From positions 664,551-728,550 of the forward strand of contig JAKSZT010033739.1 of the NCBI GenBank assembly GCA_026826555.1: a stretch of DNA of 64,000 nt, in the 5' to 3' direction. Of this stretch, positions 47,500 through 59,120 are shown piece by piece. Source of the stretch: Tolypeutes matacus (lineage: Eukaryota; Chordata; Mammalia; Cingulata; Chlamyphoridae). The position numbers and the translations under genes were made by a program. Below the pieces are notes generated by a model, which was given only the letters and a program-made list of their open reading frames with translations, made no database searches and was not told the DNA's origin. Each line of letters begins with the position of its first letter. Within the stretch, counting starts at the first letter, position 1.

Positions 47500-48170
47500 C
47501 TTCTACTCCCCCTGCACATGCTCCTGGTCCAGTCCCCTAGGCTACACATTCCTGTTGACCCCAGCACTTACTCTGGTTGTGGCCCCTGGTCTTAGTTCTC
47601 CTGAGCTCCCCTCCACCTGCACATGGTCCCTGGGCTGAGTGCTTCTGGCCTCCACCTATCTCTGTGCTGACTCCTTGGTTCCATGGTGCTGACTTTCTCT
47701 TCCACTTACCCTTGGCCTCAATGGTACTTATCTCCCTTTGCACTGATCCTAGTCCTAGCCCCCAGACTTCATGTTATTAAATGTCACCTGTACCTGCCTT
47801 GGTTCTGGAATTGAGGCCCCAAGGTCTTGAGCTCTCCCCACACTTGTTTCAAGACCTGTCCTCAGGATTTGATAGTGTTGAGTTCCCCTGCACCTGTTCC
47901 TGGTCATGTCCCCTGGTCTAAGTGGTCTAGACTTTTCCCTCTATCTGACCCTGCTTCACCTACCTGGAATCAATGATAATGAGCTCTCCTTGTACTCACA
48001 TCTTGGCTTGGTGGTCACAAGCTTTCCTTCAAGTATCCCATGTCCTGGCCCTAGGCTGTGTGTTCCTGACTTTGCCCTGCACATTTCCTGGTCTTGGCTC
48101 CTGGGTTTGGTATTCCTGAGAATTACCTGCAGTCAGTTCTGCTGATTTTGCAGAGCTCTGCAGGCCTGGG
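47500..48170. repeat. degenerate tandem repeat of about 50 bp
   Basis: A recurring unit of the type CCCCTGCACCTG-TCCTGGTC-GCCCCTGG-CT-AGTG-TCCTGA-CT appears about 13 times, each copy 40-56 bp and diverged. Examples start near 47508, 47610, 47888 and 48062. The short frames here are by-products. Confidence 0.75.
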
Positions 48171-48647
48171 CTCCTACATTCTTCCCTCTAATGTGGATCC
48201 CACATAATTTATCTTTTTGGTCTTAAACATTCAGATTGTTTGATGTAGGTGGCAGCTGGAACTGTCCTTGGCAGGCATCCTAGCCTTGGGTATGTGAGCT
48301 ACAGTTGTGGGCAGTATGTCTGTTGTAGCTTCCCAGCACCTGCAGCCCCTTTGCCAGACCCCTGTGGGATTCAATAGAGCCTGTGGGCATCAAAACTTAT
48401 CACTATGCTCTCAGCTACTAGACTCTCCATGTGTCCACAATGACACTGATTACTGGCCAGAATAACTGATCACTAGGAGAGAAGAGGAAACACAAATCTT
48501 TAAAGGAAACTCTAGATGACAAATGTCACCATCCTCTGCCTTTGTCTGCACATTATCCTGGAGGTGTGGGGTTCTGAGCACCCCGTGGAGGCCATGTTGC
48601 AGAGGAGCTTTTTGAGTCTGGGCTCTCACTACCTTCCTTCTCCTCAA

Positions 48648-48745
48648 ATGACTCAGTAATACATGGTGATGTCCTCTGCTCTCAGATTAACCATTTGCAG
48701 GCACAGCATGCTCTAGGCATAAAAGAGGAGTTGAGTGATATACCT
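48648..48745 (-). pseudogene. VH3-like relic, FR3 end only
   Basis: CAGTAATACATGGTGATGTC, then GCTCTCAGATTAACCATTTG, match the reverse of a VH3 FR3 end. The codon of the second conserved Cys is TGA. A nonamer-like GCTTTTTGA lies at about 48608 but no good heptamer. The rest of the V exon is not convincing. Confidence 0.55.
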
Positions 48746-49179
48746 GTGAACATATACCTGGTAAATGTGACCCTTATCTAGACCACTAGACTGAAATTCC
48801 TCTCTGAACCAACTCCAGACCAGAGTGTGACAAGCCTAGAGATGTTTACAACCTCCACAACCACCTTTGTGTAATGAGAACCACTTGTGTCATGGCTGCA
48901 TTCTAGTGTTTACCTGAATAATGTGCAGAGGACCAGGGTTCACTTAAGACAACTGTCAGTGAAAACCATAAGGAGGAAGAATACATTACAAGGAATGTGT
49001 AAAGCTATGGACCTAGTTAGTGTTAATATTCTAATCATGTTCCTTCATAATCTGTAAAGGCTCCACAGCAATGTAAGGTGTGATATATGAGAATACTGCA
49101 CATTATGCATGACTGTTTTGTAAGCTGACAACTTCTATAATAAAAATGAAGAAAATTACATAGACAAGGCTATTTTTAT

Positions 49180-50412
49180 AAAATATGAATAAAAATAGAG
49201 AAGGAAACAGAATATCAGCTATGTGCAACAGGGGAAGCATAGAGAAATTAACAGATGATGGGTATTGTTTGATTTTGTTTTTGTATTATATTTATTACTA
49301 CTGGAATGAAAATGCTCCAAAAATGATTGAGGTGCTGAATATGCAATTATGTGATTATACAAATACCATTGATTGTATACTTTGGATGGATGGATTTATG
49401 CTTCTTAAATATGTCTTAATAAAATTAATTTGTTAAAGATTTTAAAAATAAAGAAAATTTAAAAAGTGGATAATACCCCAAGTGGTGGGGTTCCTGAGGG
49501 CTATGGAGACACCAGGTCCTATAGTCATGGGAGATAGCTCCAGATTTTGGTGCCTTGGCAGTGGGTCTTATTTGGAGTGTGTGCTCTTGAGAGTGACAGA
49601 GTTGCACTCACTTGTGACTTCCCTACACATGGCTCATCTGTCCCTTCTATTTAAACCTATGCTTGGTGCTGGAGATGGTAGGTGTATATCCAAGAGATGG
49701 GAATCTTTGGGCTGTCTCTGCAAAGTGGGTCCTGAGCCTCAGCAGAGTTGCAACACCTATTCTCCAGATCATTGGACTCACCAAGGACAACTAACAAGGA
49801 GATGAGGATTGACAACTATCATACCAAGGAAATGAGAAAGTCTACAATTGTGGGCAAGAGAGTCCCATCCATCAACTGTATGGGATGAAAGCCCCCTCTC
49901 AGTAGGGGTGGGATGGGGATCAACAACCCTGGATCCTTAGGATTGGGGAATGGACTACAGACTGGAATGGACTTGCTGGTATTCTGCTGTGGCCTTGAGT
50001 ATCTAGCAATGGAAGAAATTACAACATTGATGTGGAGGCAGTGGCCACTGGAGGCTCTGAGGCAGGGAGAGGGAAATAAGCTTGTGGCATGGGAACATTT
50101 TTGGGACTTGGGAGTCATCCTGAATGATGTTGTAATGACAGATATAGGCCATTTTATATCATCCCATAACCTGCAGATCTGTGTGGGTGAGAGTGTAGAA
50201 TACAATGTGAACTATGGTCCATGCTCAGTGGCAAAGCCCCAGAAAGAATTTATCAATTGTTGTGAAAGTGCCACATTGATGAGTGATGTTGTTTGTGTGG
50301 GAGGGTGTGGGAGATGTGGGGAGTGGGGCATATGGGAATTCATATATTTTTTTGTGTAACATTTGTGTAATCTAGGTATCTTTTTAAAAATAAAAAATAA
50401 ATATAAAAAAGA
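49180..50412 (+). mobile_element. L1-type 3' UTR, sense, long copy
   Basis: Sense copy of the same 3' sequence found in reverse at 35.03-35.93 and 23.11-23.52 kb. It opens with a 300-bp module (49180-49477), which recurs in part at 50560-50815, and ends in A-rich sequence at about 50385-50412. Confidence 0.75.
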
Positions 50413-50559
50413 AATAGTTCCAAAATTTTTTGTGGTGATGAACACACAACATTGTGATTGTACTAAAAGCCATTGATTGCACACTCTACATAGATCATAT
50501 CATGTAAATATATCTCAAAAAAACTGCTAAATAAATAAATAAATAACTGTGTAAGGGTG

Positions 50560-50815
50560 GCCACCAATAACAGCTATGTACAACAAGGGAAACAGAGAGA
50601 GATTGAGAAGTGAAGACTTTTCTTGTTTGTTTGTTTTTTGTATTAATATTATTGTTGAAACAGTGAAAATGCCCTCTTAATGCTGGCAGTGATGATTGCA
50701 CAACTATGGGATTGTACTGCATGCCATTGATTGTATACTTTGGATGAATTGTATACATTATTAATGTGTCAATAAAATTGATTTGTTAAAATAAAAAAAA
50801 AATTAAATCAAATTA
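50560..50815 (+). mobile_element. L1-type 3' module with A-rich tail
   Basis: AACAGCTATGTACAACAAGGG to CAATAAAATTGATTTGTTAAA repeats the 49180-49440 module, then an A-rich tail. Confidence 0.65.
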
Positions 50816-51032
50816 AAAAAGAATGTACACAGTACACGTATTAACAACAGTTGTGGGATTGTTCTTTATTTCACAGAGTGTCCAAAAGTCACATCCTCAG
50901 ACTTTCAATGTAAGGGTATACTAGGGTCATATTTGAAACTGAGTGAGGAGATGGTGGAATCTTTCAGTCTTTCTGAAAATTCTGTAATGACTCCTCACAG
51001 ATCATATTATTATACACTCATGTCCATGATAT

Positions 51033-51126
51033 ATATATATATTTTACTGGGAGGTCCTGGGGATCGAACCCGGGTCCCTCCATATGGGAGACATACGCCC
51101 AACCAGTTGAGCCACATCTGACCCCC
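51033..51126 (-). mobile_element. DAS-type SINE fragment (antisense) with target duplication
   Basis: Reverse-strand tRNA-like head with B-box GGTTCGATCC-type sequence (GGATCGAACCC on plus). TCCATGATAT flanks it at 51023-51032 and 51127-51136. The tail is TA-rich. Confidence 0.85.
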
Positions 51127-52460
51127 TCCATGATATTTTAAATTCATGTTTCCACATCCCCTAATGGAATCCAGAATGACCTACAATACCTCCTTGGAAA
51201 CCATCCACCTGAGGAACATCATGGGATTCCTGGAGCTCACCCAATGGAAAGGGTTTTAGGTCCTTTCAGTACAGGAATGGAGGAGGCTGGACAGTGACCA
51301 CAGGCCCCTCCTGTCTTGTCTCTTGCTGTCTTATCTAATTCCTGTCCAGGTGTCATCCTGCAGGGCTGGTATCTCCCTGGTCTGGGTCCATCTTAGAGCC
51401 ACAGGGCTCCCCAGGGGAGTGCATAGATGCAGCTCTCTGTCAGATCCAGCTCCAGGGAATAAGTGAAGCAAGTGATCATGAGCCCTTCTGAGGCAGAGAC
51501 CAGCCTATCAGCAAAGAAGCAAGAGTTCAGAAGCACCATGTCCCACATTTCTTTTTCCTCATTTCTCTCAGGGCAGTTCAGCATCTTCCCCACAGGGGAT
51601 AGCTCAGGAAGAATTTCCAGGTTTCATGACAACAGATGAGGCTCTGATTCCTTGAGGCATCTTTCACCAGGGGAAAGTGGGTTATTTTTCCAAGTCTATC
51701 AGGTGAGCTGACGTCTCAGGCTCAACCTGTTGGACATTTGGATCATGTACAGCCTTAATCAGCCTGGCCAATGATGGAGAAAACAAGCTGAGGCACCTGG
51801 CTGATGCACCTAGGGGGACCATATCAAGCTGTCTCCTCTTTCTGTTCCCTTTCACAGAGGTCACAGGGCTCTACATGGTCATGGGGAGCTAAGCCCAGGA
51901 ATCAATAATACTGAATGGCCTGGGATAAGGAGGACATATATGCTTACACTATGGGGAAAGAAAGTGGGTCTTAAATTTTCAATTCACATGAACTCATTCT
52001 CCCATAAAATTTTCTATACCAATTTTGAGTAAACAATCATGCAAATTCAACTATTATTATATTATTATTAATGTATGCTGACTGGGCACAACCAGGAAAT
52101 AGAATTAAATCCTGAGAATTAACTGCACAGTGTCAGAGTGTTAGCTGAAGGAAAGGTTTTTCTTACCTCCAGTCTAATACAGAAGAATGAAATGAATACT
52201 ACTTTATATATGTGTGTATAAAATATCATATAATATATAATATTATTGCAAATATGTTTTCTGAGTTTGAAACTTGGAAACATAATGACATTACTTAGAA
52301 CAGATGTAGTGGAGAATCCCTAGGGATTCAATGCTTTTAAACAAGAAGATTAAACCCTATTACAGGAACCTGTGGTTTCCACCTATCTTCCTTGAAACTG
52401 AGTCTCTGCTGTGGTGGACCATGACTGCCCCCTGCAGCTCAGTCCCATCCTGCCCTGAGA

Positions 52461-52499
52461 GGTTTGTGTCTGGGCTCACACTGACTTTCCCTCACTGTG
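52461..52499 (-). promoter_or_regulatory. V-RSS of the 52.5 kb VH (strong)
   Basis: Plus-strand order: nonamer GGTTTGTGT (52461-52469, 8/9), exact 23-bp spacer, heptamer CACTGTG (52493-52499, 7/7). Confidence 0.92.
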
Positions 52500-52925
52500 T
52501 GTTTCTTGCACAGTAATGCACATCTGTGTCCTCAGCAGTCATGGAGCTTAGCTGCACAGAGAACTGGTTCTTGGATGTGTCTTCTGAGGTGGAGAGTCGG
52601 CTCTTGAGGAATGGATTGTAGTTAATGCTACCACCAGAGCATATAATTGACAACCACTCCAGCTCCTTCCCTGAGGGCTGACAGACCCAATGCCAGCAGT
52701 AACTACTTGTTATGGAGATTCCAGAGACTGAGCAGGTGAGTGACAGGGTCTGGGAGGGCTTCACCAGTACTGGGCCTGACTCCTGCAGCTGCACCTGAGA
52801 CAGGACACCTGAGGACAAGGAGAACAGTGAGTCCTGTGCCTTCCCCTTTACCTTCATGGCTGAATCCTGAGACACTCACAGCTGGGAGCCTCCACCAGAA
52901 AGAGGAAGAGCCACAAGGGTTTCAT
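52500..52925 (-). CDS. immunoglobulin heavy variable segment, VH4-like (clan II), likely functional
   Basis: This is the most complete V unit of the window. The leader exon is 52925-52880 (46 nt, [15 protein letters not shown]) with a GTGAGT donor. The intron ends in CCTCAG and the V exon is 52808-52500, giving V-L-S then mature [11 protein letters not shown]1 has [15 protein letters not shown]1 SSYCWHW, FR2 W-V-C-Q, CDR2 [12 protein letters not shown]3 [10 protein letters not shown], end YCARN. Canonical Cys and Trp are in place and no stop occurs. Three extra Cys lie in CDR1, FR2 and CDR2. FR2 Cys replaces the usual Arg. FR3 reads EDTDVHYC, with Asp and His for the common Ala and Tyr. RSS and octamer are near perfect. 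Confidence 0.92.
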
Positions 52926-53033
52926 GTTGCTTTGTATGAGACCCATGACCTGCAGACAATATTTTGCTGGTTGAGGAGGATCCTGAATTTAAGTCCACAT
53001 GTGCTGTACTTTCACCAATTTACCAAAGTGACA

Positions 53034-53041
53034 ATTTGCAT
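53034..53041 (-). promoter_or_regulatory. Ig V promoter octamer (perfect)
   Basis: ATTTGCAT on plus, 109 bp upstream of the leader ATG at 52925. Confidence 0.9.
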
Positions 53042-53784
53042 GTGGGAGAACCTTTTGTATGTAAAGGTCAATGGGGCCAGGGTAGTTCCCTGTCTCTGGG
53101 GCTTCCCTAAAAGGAGGATGCAGCTTGATCCCTAAGAGAACAGTCCACTTCTGGGTCCCACTTCACTAAGTAAGGGGATTTCTTTATCCTGGCCATGAAA
53201 ACTTCCTGAAGGAGCTGGTTAGGGAGGTGAATGCAGATTAGGAGCAAGGATGTCTTTAGAAATATAGTCAGTTTGCCTCTACTCTAATGGATATAAATAT
53301 TTATCAAATTCCCAGCACAAATACATGGCCTATATTCTGCATAATAAATCTTCTGATCCATTTATATCTTCTGTAGATGATTTTGTAAGGATATTATAAA
53401 GTTCTGAAGTAGCAGCTAAATGTAGGTAACATACTGAATTCAAGCAAACTACATCCAATCCAATATATGCCACAATTAAGAATAACTTTGTTGGAATCAA
53501 GGTGTGTGGACATTTCTTCTTAGGAAGGAAAGTTGATAAAATTATACTCAATAATTATTGTAGAATTGAAGTTGCTCACTTCAATCTTTCATACAGCTTA
53601 TTTTTATCACTCCTAGCAGGTTCCTAATCCTGTTACTTCCCTGTGCTTAGCTGAGTCTGCAGGGACACCGCGCACCTCAGGACTCTCTCCTTAGGTAATA
53701 CTTTAAGGAACATAAACTCTCCTCTGGCTTACATGTAAAGACCGTCAGTGCAGTGTCATCAATTCACCAATATGTCAGATCAGT

Positions 53785-54180
53785 GCTATGGGTTGACATC
53801 AGTCTTCCAAAAATACATGTTTATGTTTTCACCCTGGTCCTGTAAATGTAACCTTATTTAGAAATAGGTTTTCTGAAGATGTTGTTAGTGAAGATGAGGC
53901 CAAACTATATTATATTGGGCCCCAATTCAACATATTGATGTCCTTGTAAAAAGGAAAGAATTAGACACAGAGAAACAGACTCAAAGAGGATCCCAGGTGA
54001 TGACTGAGTTAGGAATAGAAAGCCCAGGATTTGGACAAAGCACCATTAGCCAGGAGCAGAGAGGAAGAATTCACACATACAGACCTCAGATTTATATCCT
54101 CCAGAACTTCAAAGAAACAAATTTAGGCTGTGTTAAGCTAGGCAATTTGTGACTCTTAGTTACAGCAGCCCTGGGAACCC
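53785..54180 (+). mobile_element. MLT1-like (MaLR) LTR shared by blocks B and C
   Basis: Counterpart of 21425-21830, with ACCTTATTTAGAAATAGG and TTGGGCCCCAATTCAACAT. Confidence 0.75.
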
Positions 54181-54479
54181 ATTCATTGATCTCAGAAAAA
54201 TCCAATTCCTGCATTATGTATCAATGCCAATGAACTTCAGTTTCTAAGAAAATGGTTTCTAACACTTGGGGGAAAAACATATACAACCCTGTCAATATAT
54301 CCCCACAGTGAATAGTTTGGGGAAGGGACAAGGTCACAATGGCTAGAGGGCAACTCCCTACACAGTTATCAGATCCCAAAAATGGCCCTGTAGCTGCCCT
54401 GCTGAGGACTGTGTCACTGAATCCTGGGATCATGGCTGAGGTCCTAGAAGTCAATAGTGACAGAGAGATGAGCACATCT

Positions 54480-54600
54480 CCATCCCCTCCTGCCTTGTGA
54501 CCCTGAGGATGTGACCTCACCCCCATGGGCTTCAGTCTGACAAGATACTAATCTAATTGGGGATTAGAGCAGAAACTTCATTTGTGAGTTTTAGAGAAGG
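54480..54600 (+). mobile_element. MIR SINE fragment
   Basis: CCTTGTGACCCTGAGGATGTGA and GGGCTTCAGTCTGACAAG parallel the MIR at 22140-22260. Confidence 0.58.
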
Positions 54601-55299
54601 AATGCAGAGGATTTACTTTTTCTATCATTGTTATCAATGTTATCACCCACCCTGGGAGAGAGAATGTGGGAATCTATGTGAGTCATTGCCTCAGTCCCCC
54701 AGAACTGCTGAAGTGACTCCTGCTCTCATCCTGTCCTTGATGTATCATATCTGGGTGACTGGGGTGGGTCAATCCCCTCTGCCTGAGTGACTCCATCTGG
54801 ACATTGACCAGTTTAGATCCTGTCATTTGTAAAAATCCCTTTTTAGCTTATCATGCCAGGAAAACAGATTTGAAGGGAACATACTGCAACCTGGCTATTC
54901 ATATTAGTCAAATGAATTGCAAAAGAAATAACCTCCATGCCAGAATGTTGGTAATGAGAAAACCAAAAGAATTATGATGATAAAGATTAACAGGTTAAAT
55001 CAGGAACTTCTGTTTAAGAGTTGGCAGTGTGGACTGATCTGCTGTGGGAATGGGCAGGGGACTAGATGGCACCCAGCATCCAGGGCCAGTGTGAACTTTA
55101 CTCACCAGATGTTCACATTGGGTGGCACAGGTACAGAACTAAGGGTCCTGGGCTTTGGGGGATGATGGCTTGGAGGGATATTGGTATAAATCTCCATCAA
55201 CAGAGAAGAAAATTTAACAGCTGTGCATATGCTTCTCTGGGTGAGGATGAGTTCCTAGGGACTGCTCGCCCCCAGCAAAGGAAAAAGTAGCTTCTGGCA

Positions 55300-56025
55300 A
55301 TTCTGTGGCTGGACATCAGCCCTAGATTTTTAAAATGCTACTGTGAAGAACCAAGTGAAATGACTAATCTGCAATAGAAAGAGAAACAAGGTAAATATTT
55401 AAGCGAGAAGTTACCAGCAATGCAGATGGTGTGACCAAGTAATTGCCATGACCACAAAGAAAAGACAAGATGTTGTTGGAGTTCATGCTGAGAGGGAGAA
55501 GTTAAATTTGTTGAGTGATTTTTATTTTCACTACAAAATGTAGAGAGCTTGAACTAAGAATGGAAGGTGAACTTACAAAAAGTTGAGTCCAGATATTTGA
55601 GTTTAATAGAGGGTGATTATTAAAGACCTTGTGAAAAAGGAAGCATGAACTTTAAAAAGAAAGGCAGCAATTATCAAATGATTAGAGTGTCTCAAAAAAT
55701 TATGGACTTGCTAAATTAATAAACCATTCCTGCCCTCAAGCTCCTCACTATTAAGGCATCTATAAGACCTAGAAACGCCTCTATTATAAGTGCTTCCCAC
55801 TGACTTTTTCAGTTAGAAAAATGCTCCCAAAGGAATAGAATATTATTAAACACATCAACAGTTATGGTTAAATTCTTATTTTAGACTGTGTTTTCAAAAA
55901 GGAAAACCTAGAACCTGATAGGAAGCAATTCCATGGCTGCCCTGCACCTGCCCTAGGGCTGGGCACTGTGTTCAGTGTGTCCCGAGCACCCCCTGCAGCT
56001 CGGAACCTGCCTTGCAGGGAGATTC
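55300..56025. other. block C spacer, no gene seen
   Basis: Aligns with 22.98-24.15 kb of block B apart from the L1 tail inserted there. No coding content. Confidence 0.5.
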
Positions 56026-56029
56026 ATGT

Positions 56030-56320
56030 GTTTACAGGACATTTCTCTCACAGCTTCTCTGCCCAGTGTGACCTGGCTGTGCCCTCAGCTTCAAACTGCT
56101 CTTTAGAGATGCCACATGCTGGTGATATCATTAATTGACATAGTGAATTGCCCTTAGCAACCCAGTGTACTCTTCAGTGAGATCAAACACAAAACTCTAT
56201 GGAACTCTGAAGGCCCCATTCCTAGGAGCCTGCCAGATTATCAGACACAGTCACAGGCTGTGAGTCTCTTAACTTCTCTAGGTTACTTGAGCTGAAGGTC
56301 ACATCAGACAATACAAGCAC
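56030..56320 (-). pseudogene. VH3-like relic (unsplit counterpart of 24.2-24.8 kb)
   Basis: CTGTGCCCTCAGCTTCAAACTG and CTAGGAGCCTGCCAG on plus align with the FR3 end and FR2 of VH3 DNA and with the block B relic. No open frame, RSS or leader survives. Confidence 0.5.
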
Positions 56321-56359
56321 GACTTAACCATTGGGCTCAAAGCCTCCACTCACATCTAC

Positions 56360-56600
56360 CATAACCACAACACACATACTCATACACACACACATGAACA
56401 TATATGCATATAGCACACATTCACATACACACACATAAACACCAATTACACACATACACACACAGGTTTACTAGTCCTATAATACACCTACACACACAAG
56501 CATAAAGTCAGGCATGGGCACAAACTTGCACACTCACACATACACATGCATACCTCCACACATACACACACAAAACCACACACACATACACATACTGTGT
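56360..56600. repeat. CA-rich low-complexity tract
   Basis: Irregular CACACA/CATACA tract next to the VH relic, as at 24.78 and 29.1 kb. Confidence 0.85.
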
Positions 56601-57099
56601 CTGATTTTGAGAAATGGACCCTTAGGTGTCCTTTTCCCTGTGTCCAGCACATTAATTCTTTCTCCATGCTGAACCTAGGTTTGTGAATATGTCTTCATTT
56701 GGAAAAGAGAACAAGAGCAAACCTGAGCTATGTGAGACTTGCGAACTGTGTGCATATTGGGTTTGCCTTTCCATGCATTGCATGGGAGCCCTGCAGATGC
56801 CTCTGTGAGAGGAGACAGGCCTGCCCACCAGGGGTCAGGAACACATGGCTGATCCATGGACAGTCAGTGCAGCCAACACACACCCTTCTTGGATGTAGAA
56901 TCTGGGCATATAACATATGTCCAGACATAGACTCACATAGTGAGTTACTGTTCTCAGTAGACACTCAACCCCATGGCCAGAGCCAGGTAGAGTCCTGGGC
57001 AAGGCACCCTTTGCAGGTAGAGGATCAGGTGCTGGTCAAGGAACAGGGGTGCCAGAACAATGAGCTTCACAGTAGGTCACAATTCCTGTGTCTGTGACA

Positions 57100-57870
57100 G
57101 GCCTTCTTGTCCTCCCCACCTGGATAATGTTTTCCCTTGGGCAATGGTGCCCCCATCTGGCATTGCAATTTGATCCACAGATAAGAGGACTCAACTATTT
57201 AGATCATAAGTTTCCAGAACAGAAGGACTTCAATAAAATTTAAAAATAATTACTGTCAAAAATAAATAAATAATCAGCTTTAAGTGAATTTAAATCCAGG
57301 ACACAAATCAGGAAAAAGTAATTGTGAATCTCATTTTTGTTATAGAACATCTATCCAAAATAAAGTGCAACTTTCCCATAATTAAAAAAAAAATGTAAAA
57401 CTAAGTTTTTAAATTATGTAAAATTATTGAATGCAGTTTTAGGAAGAAATACTTCTGAATGCCGACTAATCTCATGAAGAGAAACTGAGCATTTTTAGTC
57501 ATGTGAGAAATGTAAAATATATTCACAACAGATTAGCACTTCAAACTTACCAGATGTCTATAACAACATATTAAAAAATTATAAGAAGTGATAAAATTGT
57601 GGAGAATAAATGATGATAATGAGAATACACTGATATTGTTTTGTTTAGAGGGTAAGAAAAGCAGGTAGTAGATGTAGATATTATACCTGAATTACTAATG
57701 AATAATTGAATTATTAAATAATAATATTAAATAATAAATTATTCATTAATACAATTATTTCATCATGAATAAATTATTATTAATAATAAAAAGGCATATA
57801 ATCAAACAAATCATGTTCTACCTTTATTAGTAACAAATTATGTATATGAATATAGAAATGGGAAATTTTG
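57100..57870. other. AT-rich, no gene recognised
   Basis: AT-rich sequence with an AATAAT-type run near 57710-57800. Nothing identified. Confidence 0.45.
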
Positions 57871-57879
57871 GGTCATGCA

Positions 57880-58520
57880 TGTTATGGGAATGAAAGTTAG
57901 ATGATAAAACATGGGACTATATAACACAGTGAGCTCTATTGTGGATGATAGACTGGAGTAATAGTAAAAGTATGAGAATGCTCTTTCATAAATTATGACA
58001 AATGTATGACATTAATACAAGGTGTTAATAATAGTAAAGTAGGGACTATAATTCATAGTGCTATTTTAAAATTATTTCATCAATCATAACAAATGCACAA
58101 CACTGGTGCAAAGTGTCACAATAAGGGCTATATGGGAACATTGTACTTTTTGCATGACCTATCTATAATCCACAACTTCTCTAATTTAAAAAGATACCTA
58201 ATTATAATTTTAAGCAACATTATGCTATGTGAAAAAAACCAGACACAATGTACTAGATATTTTGATTGCTTTTATATGAAATGCAAACCATAAATAAATC
58301 TATAAAGACAGAAATATATTTATGGTTATGTAAGGTGGGGAAGGATATCAGGATTCAGCTATGACTGTTGAGGGCTATTGGGTTTTTCTTTTTGGAGTAA
58401 TGAAATTGTCCTAAAATTGATTGTGGTGATGAAAACATAACTCAGGGAATACACTAAATCCCATTGATTGAACACTTTGGATGGAATGTATCCTATGTGA
58501 AAATATCTCAAAAAAACTTG
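57880..58520 (+). mobile_element. L1-like 3' end (sense)
   Basis: TTGATTGTGGTGATGAAAACA and a CCCATTGATTGAACACTTTGG end parallel the L1 3' ends at 50.4 and 18.3 kb. Confidence 0.6.
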
Positions 58521-58979
58521 TTTAGAAATGAGCAGAGGAAGCAAAGTGGAATATAACAACAACAACAACAATTAAAAATCATGTTCTATCTAAAGAAGCT
58601 AGAAAAAGAAAGGAGAGCAAAATAAACAAAAAAGAAGTAGAGGGAAGCAAGGAATAGGAGAATTTAAAAGTACTGAGCTCATGTTGTCATCTTGTCTGAT
58701 AACAGCCCTGGATGTGGTCAATCCAAGGAATCTCTCTGCTCCACTCCCTGAGCATTGCAGGAAGTGGGAGATGAATGTTCCCTAGGTCTGTGTACTCTTC
58801 CCAGGAATAGATCAACACCATGAAAACTGGGAACAGCTCACCTAGAATGACCCCTCAGTTGGAGGGATCATTGCTGAGACCTGTGCTGAAAGGATTTCAG
58901 TTTTTTTTTCTCAATGAGCATTTCCAACATCCCTCTGCAAAGTCTAGGAAGGCTGGTGGTGATTGAGACCAATGCCTCC

Positions 58980-59120
58980 ATTACAAGGTGACAGGGAGTC
59001 AGTCCTCTAGATCTTGGGAAGCTTTACTGCCATTATCTCCTTCAGTTATTCATCTACACAGAGGATATACTTATCCTAACTGCCTCACAAAGTTATCACG
59101 AGGGAATTTTGTCAAGAGTT
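58980..59120 (+). mobile_element. MIR SINE fragment
   Basis: CCTTCAGTTATTCATCTACA then ACTGCCTCACAAAGTTATCACGAGG match the MIR core. Confidence 0.6.

Larger units (their letters stand above)
51200..57060. repeat. duplicated IGHV block C
   Basis: Counterpart of block B (18.76-25.5 kb) in the same orientation and order. It lacks the three extra insertions of B. It ends with the GGGAGCCCTGCAGATGCC phrase at 56787. Confidence 0.8.

Noticed and set aside
47500..48170. Immunoglobulin switch-region repeat
   Set aside because: Unit lacks GAGCT/GGGGT pentamer clusters and it lies among V segments, not before a constant gene.
49913..50359. 148-codon plus-strand frame
   Set aside because: Falls entirely in a repeated L1-type 3' UTR that occurs in several places.
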